A DNA stretch of 64,000 bases from Oscheius tipulae (Eukaryota; Nematoda; Chromadorea; Rhabditida; Rhabditidae), in assembly GCA_037178975.1 (NCBI GenBank), contig JASJZH010000002.1:5022001-5086000 (forward strand), in the 5' to 3' direction. The position numbers and the translations under genes are program-made. The notes below the pieces were generated by a model. That model saw nothing but the letters and a program-made list of their open reading frames with translations. It made no database searches and had not been told where the DNA came from. Every line of letters begins with the position of its first letter. Position 1 is the first letter of the stretch. Positions 11,781 through 24,335 of the stretch are shown here, piece by piece.

Positions 11781-12117
11781 ATGGAGAGAGAGACACCGAC
11801 GGTGAAAAATTACCTCTCAGTCTTTTTAGGAAGTCTCCTAGGATTCTCTGTGTTACTCTACCTTAGAATAAGAAACAAACTCGAAGAGGCAGAGAGAGTA
11901 AACTGGTCGCTTATGCATATTAAGATTGTTTGGCGCACAATTACTATTTATGTGTTCGCAGTTGCCCAAGGTAGCAAAAACAATTCATTTGAGATGGGAA
12001 CTTGGAGAAAGAGGTATGTTCTCCTCGGAAGCTCTTAGCTGTTAGACGCAATAACGTGCAGAAGACTCAATTTCCCCGGAACGAATAATAGGTTATTCCA
12101 ACCGGTCCCACACTTGA
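11781..12117 (+). CDS. Small single-pass membrane protein, unknown
   Basis: Three exons (11781-11897, 11962-12013, 12062-12117) keep phase and give 74 residues. The N terminus carries one hydrophobic helix (YLSVFLGSLLGFSVLLYL) followed by a charged amphipathic segment (RIRNKLEEAERLPKVAK). The short cytosolic-type tail ends after EDSISPERIIGYSNRS. This resembles small mitochondrial or ER membrane micro-proteins in layout only; I recognise no family. Exon 1 alone reads through for 85 codons, so the spliced model is a choice based on good GT-AG sites and a more hydrophilic tail. Confidence 0.45.
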
Positions 12118-12698
12118 CGAAAGTTCTCTCCTGAGAGCTCAGAGAGACAGTTAACTATACACAAATGACTACTAATGTATGATGTGAGTAGGCCGAGTGT
12201 TTGTTCTGGATATAGAGAGGAGGAATCTCGGATGAAGGCTCAGACACCTTGAGGATCTTTGAGTTGAGGTCATGAAGAGATCGTGGTGATTAGGTCTGCA
12301 GTTCTTCAGTTATTCAGTTTTCAGAGAAGGCTTTCGGTCACTTGACTGGATTCCTTCGGTATCGTGACATAATTCTGTGTTTTCCATTGTCAACCGAAAA
12401 GGACCAAGGGAAAGGTCTCCTCATCAGCTGATAATATATGTTCTGGATCTTTGTCTTTCAGTAAGGACCGTATTTTCTGTTTATCTTATATCATGGTTAC
12501 AGCTCTTTTGTGTTACTCGGAACGTACTATGCATTAGGCACAGTTTGATAAAAGTACTTGTAATTGCTTGCTGTTTCAAACTGTCTAGGTTCTTGATGCT
12601 TGTCATGAGTTACACTAAAAAAGTTTCTCGGTGATTCCAATTAGTGTCTAGAGGAAAAACGCAACACTTCAACTCCTACTTCGAGAAAGTACACTGGT
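12118..12698. other. Intergenic region, nothing recognised
   Basis: A plus-strand frame at 12377-12634 (85 codons, hydrophobic and Cys-rich) has no recognisable domain and no clear splice partner. I see no RNA gene or repeat. Confidence 0.4.
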
Positions 12699-12950
12699 TT
12701 AAACAATACTGTTTTTTAACCATTCGACATATTGACTCCTGAAAAATTTGCATTTCAAAGTCTCTTCAACTTTTAAAGGGTCACCGATCGTGCTAGGACG
12801 CTGTCCACGCGGCAGTTCGGAAACGGTGGCCGCGTCGCTCAAAGTCGCATTTTGCAGCATTTTTCTATAGTCGGTCAGTTTTCCGCCAGGGGAAATGTTC
12901 TGGAATACTCTCAAATACTGCTGTAGCTGCTTTTCTCTTGTCTTATCAAC
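12699..12950 (-). CDS. Hypothetical protein C-terminal exon
   Basis: A minus-strand frame ending at 12699 has coding-like, hydrophilic composition (YLRVFQNISPGGKLTDYRKM, TVSELPRGQRPSTIGDP, FRSQYVEWLKNSIV). It runs upstream past the first Met (12914) to a stop near 12973, so it may be the last exon of a gene whose 5' exons would lie in the tsn-1 upstream region. No partner exon was found. Family unknown. Confidence 0.3.
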   Translation of the reverse strand, partial: VDKTREKQLQQYLRVFQNISPGGKLTDYRKMLQNATLSDAATVSELPRGQRPSTIGDPLKVEETLKCKFFRSQYVEWLKNSIV

Positions 12951-13263
12951 CTCTAGTCTATCTTTAGGTGGTCAAAGAACATCTATCTAAGTCTTCTTTC
13001 CTGTTCAGAGAGGCTCTAAAATCAATTCAATTCCTAAATTCCATGTACGCTCCATTGTTGAATGATAAAAGCGCTTGTCTCATCGATTTGCCTTGTTGGC
13101 CTGACCTCATTGCACCTACTGAAAGCGATTTTGAACGCGATCTCTCACACTACTCGATCGTATCTTTCGTTTTTCGTCTCAAATCCCATCAACTCTTATC
13201 AAACTCTCACATTCCAGGTAGTTTGACGAGGGAAACAGTTCCCGCTCCATCTTTTTTGAAAAC

Positions 13264-16200
13264 ATGGCCGATCAACTTCCTCCTCCGACCCCTGCCCAGC
13301 CAACTCTTCGCCGAGGTCTAGTCAAGCAGGTAGCTCTAATCTTCCAGGCCAACATTAATTCTACGAAATCTACAGGTTCTGTCTGGAGATGCCATCGTTA
13401 TTCAAGGACACGCTACCAACGGACCTCCTCCAGAGGCAACCGTCTATCTGAGCAATGTTGTCGCTCCTCGTCTGGGCAGACGACCAACCGACAATGCTCC
13501 CGGAACTCCTGACGAGCCTTTCGCCTGGGAAGCCCGTGAATTCCTTCGCAAGAAGGTCGTCGGTCAAATGGTCACCTTTATCAAGGACTTCACAGCCACC
13601 TCCGGTCGCGATCATGGACGCATCTATCTGGGAGGAACCAGTGAGCCATTTGGTAGAAATGGTAGTCTACAATATTTTTATTCAGGCCCCGAAAATGCCG
13701 AGAACGTGGCGGAATCGGCAGTTGAGGCCGGATGGCTCGAGGTCAGACCGGGAAAGGTTTCCGAGTGAGTTCTTACTTTACTTTTTAAACTTTGATCTCA
13801 TTTAGTGAGTACACCTCTAAACTGTCCGATCTCCAAGAACACGCCAAAGCTGCCAACAAGGGAAAATGGAGCAGCACTCCGAACGCTGTCAGAGAAGTAA
13901 CCTGGGTCATCGAGAATCCCCGTGAGCTCGTTGACAAGTACAAGCAGAAGCCCGTCAATGCCGTTGTTGAGATGGTGAGTCTTTTGATAGATAGGAAACT
14001 GGATCTTCATACAGGTGAGAGACGGTTCCACGATCCGTGTGCTCCTTGTGCCCAGCTTCGAATATATCACCGTCCAACTTTCTGGACTCAGATGTCCTTC
14101 TGCTGGTCAAGGACGCTCTGAGCCCTTCTCCGAGGAGGCCAAGTTTTTTGTCGAGCAGAGGCTGCTTCAGCAGGACATCCAGGTCATTCTCGAGGGAGTC
14201 TCCAACCAGAACTTTGTCGGATCCGTCCTTCACCCTAAGGGAAACATCGCCGAGGCTCTCTTGAGAGAAGGATTCGCCAAGTGTGTCGACTGGAGCATTG
14301 GACTCTGCACTGGTGGGCCCGAAAAGCTCAGAACTGCTGAGAAACAGGCCAAGGACAAGAAACTCCGACTGTGGCAGAGCTATCAGGCTCCCACTGCCGG
14401 ACTGTCTGCTGACAAGAGATCCTACCAAGCCAAGGTCGTGGAAGTCGTGATGTCCGATGCTCTCATGGTACAGAAAGACGATGGAACTGTCAGCAAAGTC
14501 TTCCTTTCCTCCATCAGACTGCCAAGGTAAGTATACATTCTGATACTTTTTACTAGAGACATTTTGCAGAGACAGTGAGGATAAGCCAGCTGTTGGAAGG
14601 CAGTTCCGTCCCCTCTACGACGTCCCCTTCATGTTCCAAGCTCGCGAGTTCCTTCGCAAACGGTTGGCATTTCTCTGAATTTCTTTCATCATCCATCTTC
14701 AGCCTGATCGGCAAGAAGGTCCAGGTGACAGTCGATTACATCCAGCCGAAGAGCGAGTCCTTCCCCGAAAAGACCTGTTGTACTGTCAAGATCGGAGATA
14801 CGAACATTGCCGAGGCTCTGATCCAGAAGGGGTTGAGCAAAGTTGTTCGCTACAGAGCTGACGATGAGAACAGATCCGGAGAGTACGACACTCTCCTTGC
14901 TGCCGAGGCCAATGCCGAGAAGAACAAGAAGGGACTCTTCGCCGATAAAAATGCTGACAAGAAGGACACCCTGAGGATACAGGAGCTCCAAGGAGATTTG
15001 GCCAGGAGCAAACAGTTCCTTCCCTACTTGACGAGAGGAGGATCCAGGGCTGAAGGAGTTGTCGAGTTCATTTCCTCCGGCTCTCGTCTGAGAATCTACA
15101 TTCCGAAGGAGACCGTGATCATCACCTTCCTTTTGGGCGGAATTAACTGTCCCAAGAGTGCTCGCCCGAATCCTCATGGAGGAGCGACCGGAATCGATGA
15201 ACCCTTCTGCCACGAAGCCGCCGAATTCACCAGAAAACTCGTCCTCCAGAGGGAGGTAGAGATCGAGGTCGAAGGTCTGGACAAGATGGGTAACTTTATC
15301 GGATACCTTTTCGTTCCCCAAGAAGGCGGAGGACGTCCCCAGAACTTGTCCGAGCTACTTCTCGAGCAAGGACTGGCTACTCTCCACTTTACTGCCGAGA
15401 AGTCTGCTCACTACAACTCTCTCGCCTCTGCTGAGAACAGAGCAAGAACGGCCAAGAGGAACATCTGGACTAACTATAAGGAAGAGGTTCCAGTTGAGGA
15501 TACTGTGGAAGTTCAGCCCGATACTGGAGACAGAAAGATCAACTACAAGAAGATTGCCGTGACCGATATTGTCAAGGGATCCCTTAAGTTCTACGCTCAG
15601 TTCGTCGATGACGGAGCCAAGCTCGAGAAGCTGACCTCTGAACTCCGCGAACAACTGAAGAGCAATCCTCCTATGACTGGATCTTACCATCCGAAGAAGG
15701 GAGAGATGTGTGTGGCTCCGTTCTCCGTCGACGGACAATGGTACAGAGCGAGAGTCGAGGCGGTTAAGGGAGGCAAGGCTGACGTCTTCTACATCGACTA
15801 CGGAAACAGAGAGAGTCTCGACTCGAACAGACTGGCACAGATCCCTGCCGGGTACTCTTCTTTCCCTGCTGCTGCGCGTGAATTCGCCCTGGCTTTGACT
15901 GCCATTCCCAATGATAAAGACTACGGAGAGCAGTGCGAGAGCACCTTCGCCAGCATGCTCTTCTCCGCTCCCACAGCCGAAGTCAACAGCGAATACAGGA
16001 ACGGAACTACCGATTGTGTCCAGGTATTTCCAGTTGTAGAGTCTCGAAAATATTGAAATCTTTAGGTCATGATCGAGTCGAATGGAGGCAAAATCGACGT
16101 CGGAAAGACTCTGATCGCCGAAGGATTCGCAATGGTCGAGAAAAGAAGGGAGGCTCGTCTTCAGTCCATGGTGAGTGACAAAAACATGTGACAGTTCAAT

Positions 16201-16303
16201 AATCAATTTACAGCTGAATGAGTACACCGATGCCGAAAAGAAGGCCCGTCGTGAGCGCCTGAACATCTGGGAGTTCGGAGATTTCACCGGCAACGACTTG
16301 TAA
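13264..16303 (+). CDS. tsn-1: Tudor staphylococcal nuclease (SND1/TSN-1)
   Basis: Nine exons (13264-13329, 13376-13640, 13686-13764, 13806-13974, 14015-14526, 14570-14662, 14703-16023, 16066-16170, 16214-16303) keep phase and give about 900 residues, the family length. Four tandem staphylococcal-nuclease-like domains are followed by a Tudor domain split into a fifth nuclease-like fold. Key text includes RGLVKQVLSGDAIVIQG, FTATSGRDHGRIYLGGTS, YITVQLSGLRCPSA, FMFQAREFLRKRLIGKKVQ and, in the Tudor part, CVAPFSVDGQWYRARV and VFYIDYGNRE, which keep the aromatic cage positions. It ends in NIWEFGDFTGNDL. The protein works in RNA-induced silencing, RNA decay of edited dsRNA, splicing and stress granules. 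An AATAAA lies at about 16525. It heads a run of three plus-strand housekeeping genes. Confidence 0.98.
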
Positions 16304-16962
16304 ACACCTCTCAAAGCCCCGTGTCCCCCTACTTGTCGAAGAGTCTATTTTATAGTTCTATGGGTCTAATGTTTGTTCTGTATTTATTGTTTTTCTTGTC
16401 TCCTAAAGGGTACCCACAAACTCCGTGTTCTGCAGTCTCTATTCAGCTCTTTGTTATCTTTTGCCCCTTTCTCTGCTTGTGATATTTGCGGTTACTGAGT
16501 CACCACTAACTTATTATTTCTATTTAATAAATTATTGATTTCTCAATACAAAGTCCACGATTGAAATGTTTCAGCGTTTGAATATTTATTAGAAGGGGAC
16601 AGTAATCTGCCTACTGTCCAAATATTACCAACAGTTTTCGGAGAGAACAGCTGAAACCGAAGAGAGACAAAGAAATACTTTCTCCCACGTAAAACAGGTT
16701 CCTGGGACGAAAATATCCAATTCGAATTTAGGCGCAGTTTCAAATTCGTGTCTTACCAAGCTCGCTTGCCTATTCCTTTGTTTCTAGCCCTATTTTCTCT
16801 AAAAAACGATAAAAGTCTACTCTAAAAGTTGTCAATAAATGAATAAAAATATAGAGAATGACTCAATGCATAAGAGAACATAACTTTCTACGCTTTCACC
16901 TAACTATTCCTCTTATCTTTTTATTTTTGCTTATAGAATTGTTCTGACGCCCTGTTTCAGAT
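16304..16962. other. 3' UTR and promoter between tsn-1 and TSR1
   Basis: AT-rich sequence with candidate AATAAA signals at about 16525 and near 16835-16845. No coding sequence seen. A CTGTTTCAG acceptor ends at 16960, two bases before the TSR1 start codon. Confidence 0.6.
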
Positions 16963-19661
16963 ATGAGCGGGCACAGATCGGGAGCCTTCAAGCGCCCCGC
17001 AAAGCCGCACAAGAATTGGAAAGGTCATCGCTCGAAGGGCCAACTTGATCAAGAGAATCGAGGTATTTTCTGTTATTTCTTTTTTATTTAACCTAAAATT
17101 ACAGGCCGACTAGGAATTCAAGAGATTACGAAGTCCAAAAATCGTTCAATTTCGAAGGAACAACGGCGAAATCAATCCAATCAACGTCGGAAGGACAAAA
17201 AACTCGCCTCGCTAGAAGAAAGAAGGAATTTTGGTTCCGGCGGCGCTCCTCCCGCTCTCACGGTACATTTCCATATTTTTCTGTGACTATCAGTGATCTC
17301 TTCAGACCTTGATCTCACTGGCAGGAGCTGCAGCCTCGAAGGAATTCCTAAATGCCCTGTCTACTTGCGACGACACGATCGTTCGATCAGACGGGCACAA
17401 TGTGAGCTATTTCGCGTAAGTTCCGTTCCTTTTTTTGTAATAAAATTGCTTCAGAGTGTCTCGTTTCAAGTCGCGCATCGGTTTTCTGACTCCCGATTCA
17501 ACAAATCTGGACGATGTGCTCGACTGCCTCAAGGTCTCCGACATTTTGACGCTGGTCTGGCCACTGAACGGCGAATTAACGGAGTGGGATCAGCTGCTGA
17601 TCAGTGCCATTAAGGCTCATGGCGTTCCGACTATCTTGAACATTGTTCCCGGCCTGGCTGCCATTCAGAGCGGCAAAAAACGCGACGAGGCACGGAAATC
17701 TGTCCAGGGAGCCATTTCCAAATGGAATCTCAGTCAGGACAAGCTCTTCATGGCCGATTCCGAGGCTGATGGACTGCTTATCGTTCGGGCCGTTATCGAG
17801 ACCAAGAAGAAGCGACTTCTGCTGCAGAAACGACGTCCTCACGTGCTCGTTGAACGTCTAGATTTTGAAAATAACAATGTCAGTTTTTTTTAGCGATTGT
17901 TCAACGATGAAGCCATTACAGAACGGTTGCTGTACTCTCGTGGCGAGTGGCTATCTCCGCGGACCAGCCTGGAATGTCAATCGTCTCGTCCACATCCAGG
18001 GTCTCGGCGACTTCCAAACGAGCTCCATCTACTCCGTTCCTGACCCTCACCCCCTCAAACAGCCCACTAATGCTCCTGATGCAACTCCAAAACTCGCCGC
18101 CGAGGCTAAGGAGGATCGAATTGAATCTCTGCAGTCGGAAATCGTACCAGATCCCATGAATGCCGAGCAGACTTGGCCGGATGAGCACGATCACGTCGGA
18201 GAAGATAGATGTGGGTTGCTTCCTTGTTTTGTATACGAACTTCAAATTTTAGTGCTGGGAAAGAAGGAGACAAAGAAGGTACCGAAGGGAACGTCTTCTT
18301 ACCAGGCAGCCTGGATTGTGGATAGTGATGAGGAAGATGACGAAGAAGAAGAGGATGGGTCGGACGAGGAAGACGAGGGAGACGACCAGATGGAAGGATT
18401 CGACCCTGCCGAACAAGAAGAGGACGAGATGGAAGATGCCCAATTCGATGATTCGGCCACTGAAGCAGCTTCGGAGATGATGGAGGACATCGAGGACGAC
18501 TTGGACGAAGTGGAAAAGTATCGTCGCGAGCGCGAGAACGCCCAGTTCCCCGACGAAATTGACACGCCGATCGACACTCCGGCCAGAGTTCGTTTCCAGC
18601 GCTACAGAGGCCTCAAGAGTTTCCGGTAGTATCTGTTTATTTGATTTTATATATCTTGTTCAGTACGTCGCCCTGGGACCCGCAGGAGAATCTTCCCTAC
18701 GACTATGCCCGTATCTTCAAGTTCCAGAACTTCAAGAAGACGAAAAAGATCGTCTTGAACGGAATCGGAGCTGGAGACCTTGATGAGACCGTCCTTCCGG
18801 GAACTTTCGTCTCGATCCACATTGAAAAAGTTCCGACCAATTTTATCGGTAATTCTTGTGACAATCTGTAAACGTTTCGTTCAGAATCGATCAATCCGAA
18901 TGCTCCGCTGGTCCTCTACCAGCTGCTTCCTCATGAGCAGAAGATGTCGGTGATGAACATGATCGTCCGGAAACACCCCACCGCCAACAATGTACCGATT
19001 CTCAGCAAACAGAAGCTCATCTTCCACGTCGGCTTCCGCAAGTTCGAGGCCGAGCCCATCTTCAGTCAACACACGAACGGCGACAAGTTCAAGGTTTTTT
19101 TGTCTTTATTTTTTAGTAGCAAAAACTTGTTTAGTTGGAACGCTTTATGCCGACCGGGTCGCCCTGTGTTGCCAGCGTCTTCGCGCCGATCACATTCCCT
19201 CCAGCCTCGGTGCTCGTCTTCCGAAAGGACCAAAAGGGCCGACAGGAGCTGGTCGCCTCGGGTTCAGTCCTGGACAACAATCCAGACAGAGTCGTACTGA
19301 AGAGGATTGTGCTGTCTGGCCATCCCTTCAAGATCAACAAGAGATCCGTCGTCTGTCGGTACATGTTCTTCAACCGGGAGGACATCGATTGGTTCAAGCC
19401 CGTCGAACTGTACACGCCGAGTGGACGACGAGGACATATCAAGGAACCTCTAGGTACTTTTTTAGTGTTTTGTATGATGCAAGAAATTCAGGTACCCACG
19501 GCCACATGAAGGCCAAGTTCGACCAGCAGCTGAATGCCCAGGACACAGTTATGATGTCTCTCTATAAGCGCGTCTTCCCCAAATGGACCTTCAATCCCCG
19601 TCTCGAACGTCTCGAATCCAGTCGACTCGCAGCCACAGCCGCTTCCGACATGGACCAGTAG
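16963..19661 (+). CDS. tsr1: Ribosome biogenesis protein TSR1
   Basis: Exons include 16963-17062, 17105-17262, 17306-17415, 17455-17880 and onward to 19661, about 800 residues. TSR1 is a GTPase-like factor without GTP hydrolysis that binds pre-40S particles and blocks early translation-factor docking. The basic N terminus ([20 protein letters not shown]) and the fold text [14 protein letters not shown] and [14 protein letters not shown] match the family, as do [13 protein letters not shown] and [15 protein letters not shown] (AARP2CN domain). A long acidic run sits at about 18325-18525 ([20 protein letters not shown]). The C-terminal domain follows ([50 protein letters not shown]). The ATG lies two bases after an acceptor-like CTGTTTCAG, suggesting trans-splicing. 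191 bases separate it from the next gene. Confidence 0.96.
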
Positions 19662-19852
19662 TGATTTTTGTTGAGTTTGTTGTTGATTTTGCCCACACAA
19701 TTTACCTACTTTTTCTTGTTGTTGACAATCGTAGTTATATGAACTTTAAAACTTTTATTGTTCTGCTTTGTTTACTAACAGGAGTTATCCAATAACTTTC
19801 TTTTTGTGTTTAAAACAAAACATTTGATAAAGTTCAGTAAAAACGGGTAGAG

Positions 19853-22800
19853 ATGGAACATAGTCGACGAGGTAAGAGTCAGAGACGGATGGCTACTGAA
19901 CAGAATGTTCAGGTAGAGCTACGGAACAACAACTACAGAAATACAAGAACTTGATTGACGGAATTGGGGTGAATGTTGAGAAGAACGATGATATCCTTGT
20001 CTCTGAGGTGAGTGAGAGACGCCAACTGATTATCGACAAGTTTTCTGGGCATTTTGCGCTCGAAATACACCCGTAACGTTTTCCAAACAAATTTGCTTTT
20101 GAAAAACCGTGACTTTATCCAGAATTTTTCGGATAAAGTCACAGTCAACTACGAGTCCCGAAAAATGGCTAGGAACCTCCAATAAGCCAAAACATAATTA
20201 TTTCAGGCAAGTCACTCAGGAAATGTAGTGCCTTGGGCCTTCCTCTCACCGGAAGAAGTCTTCCCTGAAAAGCTAGCCTCAGCAATGGCCATGATCTTCG
20301 AAGACGTGTCGAAACTCGTCATCGAAGCCCAGGAAATCCATCTGCCGGCTCTTCTTCTCTTCGCCGAAGACAGTAAGCTAACTCAATACAATGGGTTCAA
20401 TATTTCTCAGCTGTAAATGCCCTCGGAGATGAAGCAAGCTGCATAAAGTTGGTCGGGAGTTTCTTCGGTCAACTAGTCAAGACCTCGGCTTTCCTAACTG
20501 CTGTCAGCTCAACTTTCCGACACTTTCTGCTCCAGTTGAGGTCCTTCTATCAGATCAGGTGGGTAGTTTTGAGACAAGACACGAGTTTCTTTAGAAAAGA
20601 CCGATATGGAGCTGCTGTTGAATGTAACTTGCTCAGAGCCTGGGTACATTTGGGAGAACTTCTCTGTATACTGATCCAGGTCGATGAGATTTGTTCCAGA
20701 CGGCCAGCTATCGGGAAAGCTTGGAGTGTCTTTGTCAAGTGAGTTCCACAGAAAAAAATTTCGAGTAGAGAGACTAAGAATTCAGAGTTTAGAGGGAAAT
20801 ATTGAGTAGCGCAAAAGAACTGAACTTGATAGAAAGTTACAGAGATAGATGTTCTGATCTATAGTATCCCATCAAGAGGTTAGCTTCGAATGTCTTACAA
20901 GCAGATCCCAAACGAACATTTCAGAGCGATTCAAACAGCACACCACAATCCGTCCCAGTTTGACGCATCTTCTGATTCTTTCCCTCTCCTCTTCACGAAG
21001 ATTACCGAGGTCGAAAATCTGATAATGACAGGAAACGGTCTGAGGAACTGCTACGAACAGTCGTACGGAGATCTGGACGAGGATCTGACCTTTGCCACAC
21101 GAATGTTCAACATGACCACGCTGTTGTTCTCGAAATGGGAAAAGGCAGCAGCTGAAGACATTCCGGACAAGAAAAGGTTAATGCTTATTGTGGCCTTGAC
21201 GACTTTCTACCATCTCCACTTCCCGAAAGTGAACAAAAAACTGATCAAGAGTGTCTGGAGCTGTCACAAGAAGGTAGTCGTCTTCCATTTGATGGGAGAT
21301 ATTCTTTGGTCCCCCTGTGAGTTCATGCTCAAAGAAGTCTCCGACCTGAAAAACATTGTCGACAAGAAGAGCCAGACGATGATTGGGGAGTACCGCAACG
21401 GAATGAACGACATCGCGATGTTGGATGAGGCTGCCACAATGTTACCGGAAGTCGCGGAATGGGAGTACAATTTAAAAGAGGAGGTTCAAAAGTCGAGGAC
21501 GACAGACGCGGCTACAAGTCTCAAATTGGCAGAGTTGGTCTTGAAAGGAGCTCGACTAGCCGACACTATCTCTCGTCTTCTAAAGACTGTCCTGAACTGT
21601 CGGGAAGGAGCTCTTCGACTGTCAAAGAAGGATGCCATCAAGGTCTTCACTATCTTGGAATCTGTCAAGGTCTGTCTTTTTTTTCAATATTCTTACATCT
21701 TTTGCTGTACTTTCTTGTGTCCTTCGGGTACATAGAATTATCTTATATCGTTAGTATTTACCGGCCTAGAACAGCAATACAACCGCACAGAACGTTTCTA
21801 GCATTGCACTTTAGTCTTTGGCTTTGAGAGCCCGTGGCTATCACCAAAATTCTGCAAAACATCTCAAAACGTGTATTTCCAGTCGATCACCATCCTTCTA
21901 AAAAAGCACTGGCGTTTCTTAAATGAAAACTGCCAACTGGCTTGTCAACAATGGAGATGCCATCTCCTATCCCTTTTGGACAAGATTCGCACAGCATTGA
22001 GAGACAAATATGAACTGGAAAGACTGACAGCCGTTCAGTATTCTGTCAACTCTCTCTTACATACAGCCAGTCGCAGTCGACTGACATGTTGCGTTGCTGG
22101 ACTGGAAGTTGTCAACTTTGAAAAACTGGTCAGATCGGGTGATGTGACTCAAATCGAGGGGCTTCTCTCTCGTCTCTTCACACTCTGTGAGCCGGAGAAA
22201 CTCATTCAGAGGTGCTCTTCCGTATTGACAATGAAAGTCTCCTTCTTCAGGGTCTGCGACTGCAGCTACATCTTCTACCACCGTTCTCTCATTGATATCT
22301 ATTGGGAGACGTTCCACGAGAGGATGCCCTGTCAGGAATCCCTCGACAACTTTTGTGCTGTCCTCGCCGATTGCGTCTGGTTCTCTTCCAAAGCCGCTCA
22401 CGAACAGATCGAGCAACAGAACATCTTTCAATACATCTGGATCAGCATGAAAAAGGTAGGCCACTTTTCCATTAGCCACAAGTGTTTAGTTCTTTATAAT
22501 TCCACTCTGTGCTTACATCGAAAACGATCTGAGAGTTCTCACTCATAAACATCTGGTCGTAGACGAGAGGTAAGGCAATCTGCGCCGAGAAGAAACATAG
22601 TGCTCAGAGACAAGACCGCCCCAGAAAAGTCCGACTTCTACATCCGATTGATTAAAATGAAACCCATTTCAATTTACGATCGTCTAGTGGATGTCAAAGG
22701 TATAAAGAAACACAGTCAGCGAACAAAATCTCTCAGCCTTTGTGTCCATATATCTGGAGAAGACGTTCTACAACTTGTCAGCTGTGGCTCTCCATGACTT

Positions 22801-24335
22801 TGACACTTACAACAGGATGTCAGCAATGGCTAGAATCAGGTAAGAGCCACGAGTTCATAATCAATCAATCTTCAGATACGATATGACACTGACACCCGGC
22901 GATCTACCTCCTTGTTGCATCGATCAAGGCTTGGACGTCATCCATGTCATCAGATCTCTACACCATTTTGTCTCTCACTACAACTACTGTATCAATCAGC
23001 AGTTCTTCGTCGAGAAACACTCGTCGAATCGGACTTTGAGAGTTGTCACATCCGAACATATGACTTCTTCCTTGCGGACCCACGGTACAGGCATCTTGAA
23101 CACGAGTGTCAACATCGCTTACCAGGTTTGATGGGATTGGTAACAGTTATACGGGATATCAGTTGCTGAGGAAGAAGTTCGCCATCCTCTCCCAATTCCT
23201 GGCAGATGAACACATTCGAGCGCAGCTTCAGAGAGACCAGCGATACTTTCAGGAGCATAGAGAGGAACTGAATCAAATGGTAGAACAAAGATAAAAGACC
23301 AGTTTAGAAATAATTTACAGTATCCGGTGAAACGAGCAGAACGCTTCAACAGAGCGCTAGCCAAGCTGGATGCCGGAGAAGAAGGCAACACGTTCGTGGA
23401 CAAGTTCAGGGAGTTGGTCACACAAGTCTGTCCTTTAAATTGTCACAAACAAGATCCTTTCAGATAGGAAACACTGTCAGCTTCGTCCGTTCAATGACCT
23501 CTGCGGCTTCGGCTATTAGCTGGCAAGTCAAGGCGTACACTTTTGGTGAAAACGAGCTGAGAGAAGAGATCGGTCAGGAGAACAGCCAGACAGCCACGTT
23601 AAATTCGGTTCTGACGGATATTCGAGAGCAGACTGGAAGGAACAGAAATTACATCAAGGTGGGGACCTACTTATGCTGTAACCATTCATGCAGATGCTTC
23701 TCGACGTGTTCCGTAGTGGCTTCTCCGATACGGACAAGTTCGCTCATTTGCAACTGTTCTACATGATCGTTCCTCCTCTTACTATGAACTATCTGGAACA
23801 CATGTTAACTTGCAAAGAACGATTGAGGAAAAGGACCATTGGAGCAGATAAGGAGATGACTTTTATCGATGACGGCTTCGTGATGGGTACAGTCGGCTAT
23901 AGGGTCTATTGAACAAGTTTGTAGGAATTGCATACCTTTTGGCTGTGTTCAGTCAATGGAGAGACTTCAATCTGTTGGGATGGATGTCTTCGACGAGAGC
24001 GTAAGTAACAGAAAGATTCTATCCAGTGATTCTTCTTGAACTTGTGAGGTCTAATAGTCGTTTGTTGGGTGCTTTGGCTCATTGTGCAGATTCTACACTA
24101 TCCGAGGAAACATGAACACAATGGAAAGGTTACCAAACCGTGACAAAGAAATATTTGCAGTAAGCTCGAGTCGGAGATGTCTGAACTGAACGTGGAACTG
24201 GCCGAGTCTAAGGACAAGCGGTCAGAAAAGCTTCGGATGGACCGACTCACTTGCTCTCTCAAAGAATTCCAACAGATGATGTTCTCGTTCCAGTCGGCCC
24301 GCGTCTTCTTTTCCTACGATGATGATGACGAATAA
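19853..24335 (+). CDS. washc4: WASH complex subunit 4 (SWIP)
   Basis: A many-exon gene of roughly 1,000 residues. SWIP is a scaffold of the WASH complex, which activates Arp2/3 on endosomes to drive cargo sorting. Recognition rests on long stretches in family order: VPWAFLSPEEVFPEKLASAM and IFEDVSKLVIEAQEIHLPAL; then HFRAIQTAHHNPSQFDASSD; FLNENCQLACQQWRCHLL; GNTVSFVRSMTSAA; and the strongest block, FYMIVPPLTMNYLEHMLTCK with FIDDGFVMGIAYLLAVF. Exon 1 (19853-19870) encodes only MEHSRR before a phase-1 intron. The C terminus ends in an acidic run (YDDDDDE). The stop codon TAA at 24333 is part of an AATAAA signal (24331-24336), so the 3' UTR must be very short. Some internal exon borders (20740-20880, 22480-22880) are not resolved. 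Confidence 0.93.

Noticed and set aside
12968-13321. 117-codon plus frame upstream of tsn-1
   Set aside because: It runs into the tsn-1 start in a different frame and has no domain; the region is more likely the tsn-1 promoter and leader.
15355-16314. 319-codon minus-strand open frame
   Set aside because: It is the antisense shadow of the large tsn-1 exon and has no domain.
18299-18577. Ser-rich minus-strand frame
   Set aside because: Antisense of the acidic run of TSR1; serine codons arise from GAA/GAC repeats.
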